This document shows, piece after piece, positions 1-12,570 of a stretch of 64,000 bases of DNA; the stretch's first letter is position 1; each line of letters opens with the position of its first letter. The notes under the pieces were generated by a model. The model ran no database searches. It saw only the letters and a program-made list of their open reading frames with translations, and had not been told where the DNA came from. Source of the DNA: Carallia brachiata (lineage: Eukaryota; Streptophyta; Magnoliopsida; Malpighiales; Rhizophoraceae); assembly GCA_021464245.1 (NCBI GenBank), contig JADCRB010000018.1, positions 1,590,213 to 1,654,212 of the forward strand. Direction: 5' to 3'. A program made the position numbers and the translations under genes.

Positions 1-1228
1 ATTTTTTGTCTATTATTGTGTGTCAGATATAATTTTTTCTTACAAGTTAGTGGGTGATTAAAGTAAATAAAAAAGGTAAATGTATTGTTAAATGTTATTA
101 AATGAATTATATGATTATTTTATTTTTATATAAAATTAAATTATATAATAAAATTCTTTAAACATATACCTAACAAACAAATTTTTCAGATATTAGAACG
201 TGTACCTAATAAACATAATTTTCAAAATTTTTTATATTAGGAACTTAATTATGTGGTTTCCTTATTGTTACACTTAATGTTATTTGTTATGACTCAATAT
301 TTCAATTGCTTTTCTTGCTATCTTACGCAGAAAATAATTTTAATATAAAGGAATCTATAGATTAAAGTAAGAAGATACTCTACCCCAAAAAAAAAAAACA
401 AGGCTCTACAAAAAATTTTAAAATTTTCACATAAAGAAAATAATTTCAAGGTTTATTTTGGAAATCTCGATCACAGATTTGGAAGAAAATTTAAAGAAAA
501 TATTGCAATCTACAATGAATGAATGAATGAATGAGTCTAGGAGCTCAAAAAAAATAAAAAATAAAAAATGAATGAGTCGAGAGTGATTTATCTTTATAAT
601 AAATGTTTTGCTTTGATTATGTATGCCAGCCAGGTCAACCATGTTTGATTTGTCGCATTGTTTAGGTCCGGCTGCTTGGATTTTGGACACATGGCCGTTT
701 ACTCTTCTGGCCAAGTAGAAATGTCCTCGCTGCCGTTTACTCTTCTGCCGTTTACTCTTCTCCAAAGTTTGGGAGAAGAATTTGAGATTTTATCTACATT
801 ATTTTTTTATTTTTATTTTATTTTTATTGTTATTCTGTAGTTCCAAAAAGATTGAGAAAAAAAAAACAAAAGAAATGTCCTGACTATTTTTTTTTTAGAA
901 CAATGCCCCACTAAAAATTAGAATTTAATTTTATTGTATTTTTATTTCTTATGTTTGTATTTTGCCAATCACTCAATTTTTTTTTTCTACCAAATCATTT
1001 TGTTTTACTCTCATTGTTGAAAATTTTTTAATCCGAGTCTTTGCCACTAATTGTGGCCCAATTAATTCGCGACTAAAATCCCAAATATGTTTTTTTTTTT
1101 TTGGTTTATGGGAGATTATAGTTAAGTAATATCATAATCCATAAGTTAGTTTATGGGCACTTTACAAAGTTGGTCTTTCAATTTAATCAAAATCAAGTTG
1201 TTAGTACTAGAATCGAAATATTAGAAAT
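1..1228. other. AT-rich intergenic DNA, no gene seen
   Basis: No exon-like or conserved coding stretch is visible. The sequence is AT-rich with homopolymer A and T runs and a four-copy GAAT microsatellite at 515-533. Short open frames here have low-complexity translations and look random. Confidence 0.6.
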
Positions 1229-1237
1229 TGATGAATT

Positions 1238-1474
1238 TACCATCAATCATTGTGGTCTAGTGATAAGTGTCGAACGTTACCAAGTCAAAGATCTTGGATT
1301 CGAAAGCTACTAAAGCGTTTGGTGAGACCAAACATACTCTTCCCCTTTGTAACACTGGACTATACTGTAACCATCCAGACAGTTCAGAGGTTACCCTAAG
1401 AGCAGAGACAATACTCTTTAACGCGATTGTGAGGCACTACCCCTATCTTCTTTTTTTTTTGATCAAAAAAAAAA
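1238..1474 (+). mobile_element. tRNA-derived SINE with 9-bp target-site duplication
   Basis: A 237-bp insert is flanked by an exact 9-bp direct repeat (TGATGAATT at 1229-1237 and 1475-1483). Near its 5' end it has an RNA polymerase III A-box-like stretch (TGGTCTAGTGATAAG, 1253-1267) and about 30 bp later a B-box-like stretch (GGATTCGAAAGC, about 1296-1307). The 3' end carries a T-run followed by an A-run. Size, promoter boxes and flanking repeat together fit a tRNA-derived SINE. No cloverleaf of a functional tRNA is present. Related antisense copies seem to lie near 13150-13315 and 54945-55022, both ending in the complement of the same A box. Confidence 0.7.
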
Positions 1475-1483
1475 TGATGAATT

Positions 1484-2228
1484 AAGAAGAGAGCTTAGTT
1501 ATTTTAATTGTCAACTAATTAGTCTATGTACGAAGACAACTTCGACCTATGATGCATTAGGGTATATTGTGATCAAATTTATCAAATGGCACGACTGTGG
1601 GTTTCTAAGGATATTACAGTTATTAAAAATTTAAAATTAAAATTTATAAAAATAAAGAAAATTATTTATATTGTATATCTTATACGTAATTTATGATTTA
1701 ATAAATTTATTGATCTTATAAAAAAAATGATGTGACCTAGCATAGAAGCCATGAGCTTAGTGAGGTCAGGACGTCTTGCCTTTTTGCATACTTTATGATA
1801 AATGGCCAAACAACCCAGTTGGCCAAGAGCACATTCGCCAGAAAGTTTGGCCACCCGCAAGTCTGCAACTAGTTAGGCCAAGTACATATTGAACATCGAA
1901 CGCAATTTGCCGTTCTTGAATTAATCCATGCCAAAAGCAATGATTATCGCTAAATGGGTCACGTGGCGTTCATTCCCTTTTATTTGAAGAATAACACTAC
2001 GTAAAAAATAATTTTAGTGAAACACGTTATTAATTTAATAATATTTAATAATTTTTTTAATATTTTAATATATTTTTTTACAATTTATAGTTTAGATCAT
2101 TGTGTATATACTGCACTCTCATGATTATATATTCAAAAAATTTTCTGTTATTTAAAATTGAGTCTGAAAATTTATCTTATATTCTGTAAAGAGATCGATT
2201 TCAATTTTATGAAAGAACATTTCTAGTG
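1484..2228. other. AT-rich spacer, nothing recognised
   Basis: No gene, RNA or element boundary is recognised between the SINE and the hAT element. The open frame on the minus strand at 1666-1860 has no recognisable domain. Confidence 0.5.
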
Positions 2229-2236
2229 CACAAGAC

Positions 2237-3187
2237 TAGGGCTGCAAACGAGTCGATACGTTCGTTAAAAGCTCGGTGGCTCGGCTCGATAAGAGCTCGG
2301 TTCGGGCTCGTTCATTTACTAAACGAGCGATACACGAGCCTAAAAGTAAAGCTCGTTTAATAAACGAGCCGAGCCTGAACAGGGGTAGGTTCAGCTCGGT
2401 TCAGGCTCGTGAACAGCTCGTTTAAAACTTGTTTAGAGCTCGACAAATATATATCATTAGTAATTCGTTTAATATATATTCTTATAAGCTTATTTAATGT
2501 ATTAATGACATTTAATTGTATCATTTAACTTTTAGTATAAATAGTTACTAATTTAGAGTTATATCTTTTATTTCATATATAGTTATTTGAACAAGATTTA
2601 TATGTGATTAGGACAATAAGTAAGTCAATACTTTTGCTAAAAGTTTGGTGACTTAATCTGGTAAAAACTTGACTAAAATTCATTCGTTTAACTAAATAAG
2701 TGATACATTAGTTTAAATTTAAAACTCATTTAATAAATAAACCGAGTATAAGTAAAGATAAGTTTAGTTAAACTCATAAATAGTTCGTTTAAGAATTTAT
2801 CTACATAATAATTAAAAAAAACTCATTTATTATGTTATAAAAATAATTTTATTAAATCTATTTTTAAAATTATATATTATATAATTTACATTTATACATT
2901 AAAATTGAATATTTATTTTTAATTATTTAAATAAATGATTTTTATCCTTTTATTTTGTGTATAATAATAAAATTTTTAATTTTAATTATTTTATTAGTAT
3001 TATAAAATTAAATGATACAGTTCGTTAAAAGCTCGAAAGCTCGGTTCGATAACAGCAGGCTCGGCTTGAGGCTCGGCTCGTTCGTAAACGATACTGATAC
3101 CGAGCCTCATTTTTAGGCTCGTTTAATAAACAAGCCGACACCCGAGCCTGGCCAAGCTCGGCTCGGCTCGGCTCGTTTGCAGCCCTA
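2237..3187. mobile_element. Non-autonomous hAT-type transposon (951 bp)
   Basis: The element begins TAGGGCTGCAAACGAG and ends with the exact reverse complement of these 16 bases. It is flanked by a perfect 8-bp target duplication CACAAGAC (2229-2236 and 3188-3195), the length diagnostic of the hAT superfamily. Both ends are packed with GCTCG/CGAGC subterminal motifs, the usual form of hAT transposase binding sites. It contains no transposase reading frame, so it would depend on enzyme made elsewhere. Inside, a third copy of the left-arm sequence at about 2605-2830 is recognisable but heavily converted to A and T, whereas both outer arms stay GC-rich. The right arm (from about 3015) repeats the left arm in direct orientation. 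Confidence 0.85.
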
Positions 3188-3195
3188 CACAAGAC

Positions 3196-6095
3196 TCCTA
3201 AATTAATCATATTCTTATTATCATGTATTGAACATTAATCTTTAAAGTCTCATATTCTAATTTTTGAGAATCGGATGTGAGATGTATAAAATAACAAAGA
3301 AATTATATCAATTTTTTTTTTATGACAAAAGAGGTTGAAAGACCCAAAAAAAAAAAAAAAAAAAAAAAAAACAAGAACACACAATTACTAAAAATGGAAC
3401 CACCGTACATATGAAAAGGGGAAGAAAAAAAAAAAATCAAACCGACAGAAATTTGCAGCTAAAAGCAATGCATAGGACTATCCAAGCCACTGGAAGAAAA
3501 AATCCACACGGTGATTGTACAGGTGAGAGCCGGGTGGTCGGCTTGAAAAGTAAAAACAAACTTAGGACACGAGCAGATAATAAGAAACTAAATTACAAGG
3601 TCTGTCGACGTCGCTTATGCCTAAGCTATTTTGAGCCGCCATAAACATTAGCTGTCACGAAAGCCAATCTGGGAGTGAACAATAAAAAAACAATCAAACA
3701 GGGGCCTCACATGTTCTTATCTTCAACTTCAAGTTTGAAAATGAAACTGAAAATGAGTGTATACGCAAATGTATCTTTTTCTTTTTTTTTGTTTAATTTA
3801 TAGAGATTAGGAATCGAACTCTTAACTTGTAATTAAAAGTGTCAGCGACTCAAATCCTATGTATGTCAATATCATCCGGATAAAGTTTGGTCTACATGCA
3901 AATGTATCTTTTGTGTCATTTTATTTTTTAGCAAGAAAAAAAATTTATCGTATATATATCGATTATAGGATCTGCGAGTCAAGATCAGAGTATCTCTGTT
4001 TAAAAACTCTATTCAATCCAACCTATAGAAAAAGACTTATAATTTGAGTACTATTGGACCTGAGTGTGACTCCCCTAAACTAATCACAGTGATTGTCGAG
4101 TTTGAAACCAACAGTGCATAGCTTACTGTCAACTAGAGAAATCAAAAGTTAAAACTCTCAAGTGCTGTCACTGAAACTTGAACCTGAGTTATAAGTAGAG
4201 AAAGTATGATAAATTACTACCAAACTACCACTTTAAATGATGTATCTTTTGTATTGTGTATTTGAAGAAAATATGTATTATATAGGGGTATGGGTTCTTT
4301 TACCTCTTTGACAAAATGTCCAATTGGTTCAATAACACCTATTGATACTACTTAGAGTCCTCCAGTGACGCCACTTAAATCCATGTTTTTTGGCCCACAA
4401 GCTTAAATCAATGCCGGGAAATGCCTCATTCCACTGGCAATTCTAAGCCATTCCAAGTTAAACTTAAGAGAGCCCTAGGGCCATGACCATGGGTATGCTT
4501 TTCAACGCAACGATTGATAAATTGGACCTTGGAATCCAGCATTTTGAGGTTTGGCCCGAGTTTGTGCTCAATGTACGGACGTTCTTTATGAAGTTTCTTA
4601 TGATCTTAATTTCATGTCCGAATTTTTGTCTTTTTCATTTTATTAGTCAACGCTTAGTTAAACCTTTTTTTAATATTTAAACTAATTTTAAATACATTGT
4701 TTAGAAATTAAAATCCGTCATTCGCTTTTTTCTCTCTAAAAGGAGAAATTTTCAGAAAGTTTGTAACTTTTTTTGAATATGAAAAGAGGAAAAAAATTAA
4801 AAAAAAAAACACATCTTGTCAAATTTTTTTTGAAGAAAAAAACCAAAATGTTAATTTTAATTAATCTTCGTAATCATATGCTTAGTTCATGTAGATTCCA
4901 TTTGAATATTTTACATTACAGATCATTGATTTTTTCAATAAATGTAGGTTGAGTTTGAGTCAAGTTTAATGTGAATTAAGTTGAATTATTCTTATCGGAT
5001 TTCTTTTGTCACCTCTAGTAAATGTCATTGACACATTAGTATCTTTGGAAGCCTTTCTACAGAATGATAGTCCAAAAATGGATATTCTTGTTTCTGGAAC
5101 GCGTGATTTGCCTAATTTTTGTTTGTTGTGTTTCTTCGTCAACCTTGGCTTGTGTGCTTAGGTCTCTGCCCCGAATTACGGAAACTGAACCACGGGATTC
5201 AGTGTTTGAGTTGGCTAAAAATGATGTACGAAGATCTTGTAAACTTTCAATCTTCTTTTTTTTTTCCCTTATAAAAGTAAACTTTAATCATTTTATAAAT
5301 GCTAGTATTCACATTGACAGAACAGCGTTAATGAAGAAGCTTAGGACTGGAAAGAGACAAATTTTGACAACTGAAAAGATGCTCTCCAAGAAATTACACA
5401 AGGCTGAAAAGGAAATAAGGAATCTGGCTGAGTTCTGAGTATAAAAATATTTGCGATTTCATGCTCTGACTACACGTGGATCATCAAAAACGAAGCTGCA
5501 GGCAGTTGAGGTATTTATAATCGGAAATGTTAGAAGAACCAAGGGTAGCAATGCTATGCGAACGCAACATGTCAGTATGATATTAATCGCAGTAAAAAAA
5601 AATAATTTTTTAAAAATTTAATTTTTCTTCAAAAAATTGCACTATGTGCAACAAAGGTGACTATATGCTCTTTCAATTCTTGTTGCATATTTTGCTAGGC
5701 TTCTTGCTCGTATTGTCACCCTTATTGCCGATTTTCGATGAAAAATTAATTTTTTTAAAAAATTATTATTTTTATACGACTCATACGATATTGACATCAT
5801 TTGTGACCTTAGCCTATCATTGGGTACAATACTCCTTTTCTAAAAGTTTGGAATGTTTTTTTTTTTTTCTGATTGAAGTTTTATTGGTGCCTTGCCGGTA
5901 CCTAATGCTTTGGTCATTCAATCAGTTTAGCACGAAAATGTTTGCTCCGAATATGACAGTAGAATCTCAGATGAACTAACAGACAAAACTTCAGCTTACT
6001 TTAAATAGTTTGTATGGTTTTGGCCTGTTTGTCCCGCACTTAGTCACTAACATTTGCCTACTTGTAGCTGCACTTTACTTAATTGAGCTAGAAGC
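3196..6095. other. Gene-free region with repeat relics
   Basis: No supported gene. An A-run of about 30 bases ends near 3370 and may be the tail of an old retroposed sequence. At about 3790-4260 stretches resemble tRNA-related SINE sequence in antisense, too decayed to bound. Open frames at 3411-3644, 5064-5438 and 5644-5979 lack recognisable domains and splice-site context. Confidence 0.5.
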
Positions 6096-9000
6096 ATGGC
6101 TTCTGTTAGGCATAGTTGGTTAATTATGACGGCTACTCTCCAAATCACAACAGTTTTGCTTGGGGGTGAGCTTCTAGCTCCCAGACTTACACTCAAATAT
6201 TTTGATTTTTTTTTTTTTTTGGGGTGCTAACTTACTTGCTTTTGATATGTGTTGCATTGTTATTCTTTGATGTTTGCAGTCTCTTACGATCCGCTAGATC
6301 TATATGGCAGCATAAATATCAATTGGGATGTTATTTCTTGGACACCTGATGGCTATGTGGTGAGCATCTACTAGTTCACTTTTGTTTACCTGCCAAATTT
6401 TGGGGCCTCCAGGGAAATCCTTAAATAGAATTGGACACACGAGTTGGGCCAACAATTCGTTAGTTTGGAAATCTAGAAAAAAGAAAAATTTATGAAGTGC
6501 AACTATGAAACATTGATATTGGCCCTAACCATAACAAAAGCTCTGGCGAACTCTTGGGCAAATAGAATAGTTGGCCGATGTGCAAACAGTTTGTTTATTT
6601 ACAAGAGTTTTGTTTTAGAATCATCTTTAAAATTAAAAATTTTAAATTTTAATTTTAGTTTTAACTAATTAACTAAAAAAAAATTTTTTTTGATGTTTAA
6701 AATACCAAGAAAATATTTTCAGTTTGAAAGTTTTTTATTAGACAAATGAAAAAAACGAGAAAATATTACGTGGTCTCACTATTTGGTGAACAAAATATTC
6801 ACATTAAATTAAATAAAGTACTTTAAAAAAAGTATTTCAAAAAATGTATGATATAAAACATTATTTTTTAAATTATACATGCTGGTTTGCACCTTTCAGA
6901 CGGTTGTCACTATAAATAACAATCAAATGTATCGGCACATAATGGGGCCCGGCTGGAACATAGGCTGGACATGGGGTAAGAAAGAAGTGATCTATTGAAT
7001 AGTCGGAGCTCAAGCCAATGATCAAGGAGAATGCTCCCAGTTCGAAGGCAAAATCCCACACTGTTGTAAGAGAAATCCTGAAGTTATTGACTTGCTCCCT
7101 GGTGTCCCTTACAACCAACAATTTACAGACTGATGCAAGGCTGGTATCTTGGTATCTTGGGGGCAAGACCCCAAGGCTGCAGTCCTAGCGTTCCAGCTCA
7201 GTGTAGGCCTTTCTGGTACATCAAACAGAACATTGAAACTGCCTGGGAATTTCTTGTTTCTCGGCTGGGACCGGAATATACGTGCGGTGATGCAACGATT
7301 GTGTCGCCTTCAAAGTTTTTCTCCACGGATGGCCGGCGAAGAACCCAAGCAATGAGTGAGTTGGCTTTTCCTCTTTTTCTTTCGTCGATTATAAGGCTGC
7401 ACAAAGAAGAATAGCGCTGTGCCGCTCTCCGTTCTCCTAAAACTTAATAGTTTTCTTCTCAACACACGGGACCTCAAATTTTCAACAAAATGGGAACTCA
7501 AGTTAACTTTTGTATGCCACATGATAGCCAGAAACTAATTAGATGTACGTTAAATTTGTGATGTTGCTATTTTTTTTTTTTAACACCAAAAAATTACTCC
7601 GAGCGTATAGTGGTTATCAAAAACTTAGGTCGAAACTGGTTTTTTGGTTGGTAGTGTTCTTATTTAACTGCATTTATAAGAAAGGTCTACCACTGGAATA
7701 CTATTGAGTTTGAAACGAATCCTCTAAACTCAACTATAGTATTAACGTGTTTTGAATTTATACGCTGTTCTCACACTGAGTATCCCATATAGTGAAAAAA
7801 GCACGGGTACGAGAACTTGAATTCAGATTAATATTAAAGGCGACATGACAGAACATCACCAATCTATCACTTACAATAATTGATGTTGCTATATCTAGTT
7901 GTAATGAATTACTTCTCTCTTATGATTATTGTTATAGAAAAAAGTAGGGATTCAAAATTTTTTTTCTCAAAATTTTACTTAATTGTAATGAAATTTTAAT
8001 TTTTTAATCACATTAATATTTTTTTAACAAAAAAAAGAATAATATCTTACTACTTTTTATTATAAAAAGTATCAATATAATTCTAAAACCTTAAAACCTC
8101 GTTATAATTTAGACAAAAAATTTTGAGATCCACAATGAGGTTCTATGATTATTATTATTTATGAATCCATTGCAGTTACATGGGCCGTGGAGTGTGCCTA
8201 CTGGCAGATGGTTGCATCAAAGAACCCGACCTGTTGTGTCTCGTTGTCGTCCTTTTACAATCCTATGATAACTCTTTATCCATCTTCTGCTTGTGTCCGA
8301 CAAAACGAGACTGGCTGTCTAAGGTGAGCACACACTAACCAAACAACTGTTACAAATCACAAAAAGCATTGACTTAATTTTGTTAAAAAAAAAAAAAAAA
8401 CTGGATTTTGATTTATATTACTTCGGCTCTAGAATATAGGTAGTTCCAAAGTTAGCACTACCAACATTAATTATAAATTTTCTGATACATGTATTAACTT
8501 AACGAGATATTAAAAAAAAAACATGGAAGAGGAGTGTTTTTTTGTTTTTGAACAAAAAAGGTTTGCATGTTTGATCCGTATCTTGTAATAAACTGAAGCA
8601 GGGATGACCCCAAAATCTCAAGCATAGCGGAACCGGACAGCAATGCTACGGTGTACGCAACACATGTGCCCAATCAATGTCCAGTGGCATGTCGAGGCCA
8701 ACTATAGGGAGTATTGGCGTGTGAAGATGACTGTCACCAACTTCGTGCATGGGCTGAATTACACACAATGGACCCTTGTTGCTCAGCATCCAAACCTCAA
8801 CAATGTCACTCAAGTTTATAGGTTTATCTACAAGCCACTCGTGCTCTACAATGCCCTGAGTAAGTCCAAATTAATTGATATGCCCTAACAATATTGTTTA
8901 GCATGAACAAAGGACAAATCTATTATACCTGGAGAAATCCACAATTAAATACGAAAAATTAGGGTAACGTGGTTTGAAAATAAAAATAACTTCATTATAA

Positions 9001-9828
9001 AATTTTAATACTATATTAAGAAATCATTCAATCTAAAAATTTAAATTCTTAAAAGAAGTTGAAGTTATCAATCATATATTAAACTTCACAGACATAAGAC
9101 CCATATGACTGACGTTGTGATAATATCAGCCACAATAAAATAATGTTTTATATTTTTAAATTTTTTTATAAAAATTATTATATGTGCACGAGACTTAAGA
9201 AAATATGTAAGTAAACTGAATAAAATATAGATGAATATAAGTGAAAAGTATAAAACTATCTTATTACATTTTTATCAGGCATCATGCACATGGTATTCAA
9301 ACTACTTTTTTTTTTTTTGGCACATTCGGCCAGTCCTCATACACATCAAATAAGCTTTTTGTCAAGAAAAATATTCAAAAAAAAAAAATTATTTGAGGTG
9401 ATGTCACCCACGCGGGTCCTGCATTAAGCCTGTGTCTAGGTGGTGAGTCCCTGCAATGGGACCCTCTAACATCGTGAAACTTCCACAAGTACAAAAGAAG
9501 ATTGTCCAATTTGCTTGAGTTCATGAAACAGATGAGACAGGCATGTTTTATGGCATCAAGTATTACAATGACATGCTGCTTGAGGCCGGCCCAGATGGGA
9601 ATGTTCAATCAGAGATGATTCTTGGGAAGGACATGAAGAAATTCACACTGGGTCATGGTTGGGCTTTCCCAAACAAAATTTACTTCAATGGTGATGAATG
9701 CATGATGCCACTTCCCTGATTCGTATCCTACTTTGCCCAACTCTGGTCATTTCAGTGCAATTGCTTCCTCCTCTGTGGTGTTGGTCGTCATATTGCTGCT
9801 CTTCATGGTGCCTGCATTTTGGCTTTAA
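6096..9828 (+). pseudogene. COBRA-like pseudogene, COBL4-type, exon structure intact
   Basis: All six exons of a COBRA-family gene are present with canonical splice sites: 6096-6165 (signal peptide, MASVRHSW...), 6280-6359, 6900-7355, 8176-8323, 8602-8859 and 9532-9828 (GPI tail, ending FWL). Exon phases match the two neighbouring COBRA genes, so this is a segmental duplicate and not a processed copy. It is broken many times. Exon 3 has in-frame TGA codons at 6996-6998 and 7131-7133 (the second replacing a cysteine of the CCKGG motif) and a one-base loss near 7265 (456 bp against 457 in its paralogues). Exon 5 lacks about 5 bases near 8640. Exon 6 gains one base near 9715, just before the GPI-signal region. 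In exon 4 several cysteines of the CPxCxCxC motif are lost. Residues are closest to the COBL4-like gene downstream. An expressed truncated peptide of about 60 residues is conceivable but unlikely to work. Confidence 0.9.
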
Positions 9829-10961
9829 AGCTAAGTGGTAAGATGGAAGTAGTATGTGTATGAAAAGTGAGTACTTTTGGAAATGAAAACACATTTAAGC
9901 CCGTTGAGTTTGCCAAACAAAAAATACAATATAAAAGGTCAAATGAAAAAAAATTATTTTTATCGTATAGTTCAGGGCTTAACAAGTTTTTTTAATGAAA
10001 AAAAAAAAAAAGAATACTCAGTTTACAACTATTCTGCCATGTATAAAAAACCTGGGTCGACAAACAAAGGAATAATGAAAAGGAAGAACAAAAAGAGGAG
10101 TCTCAGAGTGCCAAGCAAAGGAACCATATATATGTTTGAATTTCCTGTAACTACCTTAACTAGCCTTTTGAACTAATCCAACTCCTCGGTGCTCCACGTG
10201 GCATTCTCCCTTCGTTGCGACTCCTTCAGCGCGTCATGGGGACGCCTGCATTTAGATGTTAAAAAATAGAGCCCCATGATCCACCCGAGAAATTATTTGT
10301 AATGCAACAAACAGTAAATTTTTTGTAATTACACTTATAAAATATATAATAAAAATAAAAAAAATTATTATTTTTTTATTACACATTTTATCATTATTAT
10401 TACAAAAAAAATTATTATTATTACATTACGGATAATAATCGGACCAAAAATAGCCGGGCCATAATCATTTACTCTAAAAAATATATAATTTTTTTGTTCA
10501 GGTGGATTAGAGGAGGTTATGAGTGAGGTTTTAGTTAGAATTCCAAATGTCGCCTGCAAATTAAAATTTTGTGACTAGAAAAATGTCGGTGCATTGAATA
10601 TATACTGAAGAGCATTAAAATATTATTTTTGTTTGAATTTTCAAAAAAAATTAAGAGGAAAATTTATTTTAACACATATTATTTAGAGTTTACACTTTAA
10701 ATTTTAAAATAATAATTATATAAATCTAAATTTTAATGTCATAAAAAAATAATAATACAATATTAAATGTATGTATTTTTTTATACATTTTATGTATGTA
10801 CTTGGTTGGATCTTTGTGACTATTAGACTACACTTAGATTAAAAAATATATAAACTATAACATAATTATAAAAAATATTAAATATCATTGATTCTACTAA
10901 TTAAGTCACCAGTCCAATGACTCATCCCTTACTTGAGTCAGTGTACATATCGATTATACCT
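9829..10961. other. Intergenic, no gene seen
   Basis: AT-rich spacer between the COBRA-like pseudogene and a transposon cluster. The open frames at 9877-10176 and 10368-10559 have no recognisable domain and sit in low-complexity sequence. Confidence 0.5.
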
Positions 10962-11428
10962 AGTGTTGTTTCAACCGGATCAGATCGGTCGGTCCGACCG
11001 GTTCAAACGATGACCAGCCAAAAGTCTGGGTCGGTTTATAGTAATTTTTGACTTTTAATTCGGACCGGTCAAAATCGGTCAAGAACCCGTCAAAATCGGT
11101 AAAAATCAGTGAAAAATCGGACCGGTTTAACTGATTCAAACCAAATAAAAGTTTCATAAATTATAATTTGATCAAAAAGTTTATTTAAATTATATTTTGA
11201 GTTTTAAATTTAATTAAAATTTTTAATTTAGTTCTAAATTTATCAAAACTTTTAATTTAATCCTTAAAAATAAAAAAAAGTAATATTTAATAACCATATA
11301 TAACTATTATTTTTTTAATTTACTTTTATACATATATATATATACACCGGTTCGACTGGTTGAATCGGTTGAATATTGACCCACTAATATTTCCGGTTCA
11401 ATGGCCGATCCGGTTCTGACAACCTTGA
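10962..11428. mobile_element. hAT-like non-autonomous element, decayed (467 bp)
   Basis: Imperfect terminal inverted repeats: the left end carries GTTGTTTCAACCGGATC, and the right end, read in reverse complement, carries GTTGTCAGAACCGGATC. Both arms are rich in ACCGG/CCGGT subterminal motifs around an AT-rich core. The flanks TTATACCT (10954-10961) and CTATACCT (11429-11436) differ at one base and fit an 8-bp hAT target duplication. No coding capacity. The CCGGT-rich arms recall the element at 51443-52113, but the terminal sequences differ. Confidence 0.6.
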
Positions 11429-11564
11429 CTATACCTGAAGTGACTGTTGGGTTTTTTTTTTGACCATTCATAATAATTAGTAGTTAGTCAGTTAGTAATT
11501 AAAGTAAATGAAATTAAATAAAATTTGATTAGCAGTTAGTAGTTACGTATCAACTATACCTGAA

Positions 11565-12567
11565 TAGTGCGTTTGTTTCATGGGATATGATAGATAGGCT
11601 AGCGGCCAATTATCCCACCTTAACTCATATTTGGTTAGTTAATAAAATATATATAAGATAGATTAGTGTGAGCTTACTATCCCATAAATATGTGATAGCA
11701 GTATCCTCTAACTCTTATGGACTAGGGTTAATAAATTATATATTTACTAAAATATCTTCTTAATTAAAATAAATTTTAAATAAAAAATTAACATAAAATT
11801 TTAAAAAATCATTTCTCTCTCATCTTCTCTCACTTCCCTTCTCTCTCTCACTCCCTCTTCTCTCTCTTTCCTTTCTCTCTCCTCCCTCTTCTCTCTCTCA
11901 ATCCTTGTCTCTCTCTTTTCCCTTTCTCTCTCCTCCCTCTTCTCTCTCTCTCACTCCTCATCTCTCTCTCTTCCCTTTCTCTCCCCTCCCTCGTCCTTCC
12001 TCCCTCTCTTTCTCTCTCCTCCCTCTCTCTTCCTTCCTCCCTTCCTTTCTCTCTCCTCAGTCTCTCTCTCTCTCTCTCTAGTGCTCATTCTTTCTTTTTT
12101 TCCATATAAATTTGAAAATTTATCTCTTAAAATTTATTTAATTTTTCCTTAAAAAATTAAAAAAATATTAATCTTTTTTTTTTGATATTTTAAAATTTAT
12201 TTATATAAATAAAATTAATTCTTAATTTTAAAAAATACTTTTTTATGCAAAATTGAAAAATTATAAACAATATAATGTATAATAACATGTAAAATAAATT
12301 TTAATTTCATTACTTAATTTTAATTATTTTTAATAAAAAGATTAAAATTAATAGTAAATATAAATCAACTATTTTTAAAGATAAAAAAGTAATTTTGATA
12401 TACTATACTATTCTATCTTATATCATCCAAATATTAAATAAGATAACTATTTTATATTATTTGATGACATCTAAATATAATATAGACTAATAATATAACA
12501 TATCTTATATTATATTAATCTATACTATCTTATACCGTACTGTCTAGTCTGTGTACCAAACGCACTC
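11565..12567. mobile_element. MITE-like insertion with CT-rich core (1003 bp)
   Basis: The left end TAGTGCGTTTG and the right end, in reverse complement GAGTGCGTTTG, form short inverted repeats flanked by GAA on both sides (11562-11564 and 12568-12570). The flanks joined without the insert read ...CTATACCTGAA + GTAACTATTGGGT, which closely matches an uninterrupted neighbour copy at 11429-11453 and so shows the empty site. A 3-bp duplication suggests PIF/Harbinger type, though GAA is not the usual TWA. The core holds a long CTCTC/CCCTC tract at about 11812-12090 and AT-rich arms. No transposase frame. Confidence 0.55.
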
Positions 12568-12570
12568 GAA

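Noticed and set aside
1253..1310. tRNA gene
   Set aside because: A- and B-box-like motifs are present, but no cloverleaf can be drawn and flanking target duplications show a SINE.
3411..3644. 77-codon basic frame after an A-run
   Set aside because: It starts in low-complexity lysine codons and shows no known domain.
5064..5438. 124-codon frame with a hydrophobic start and a charged C-terminus
   Set aside because: No domain recognised, a T-run interrupts the middle, and no splice context supports a gene.
11812..12090. CT-rich tract as a promoter or regulatory element
   Set aside because: It lies inside the MITE-like insertion and has no gene close downstream.
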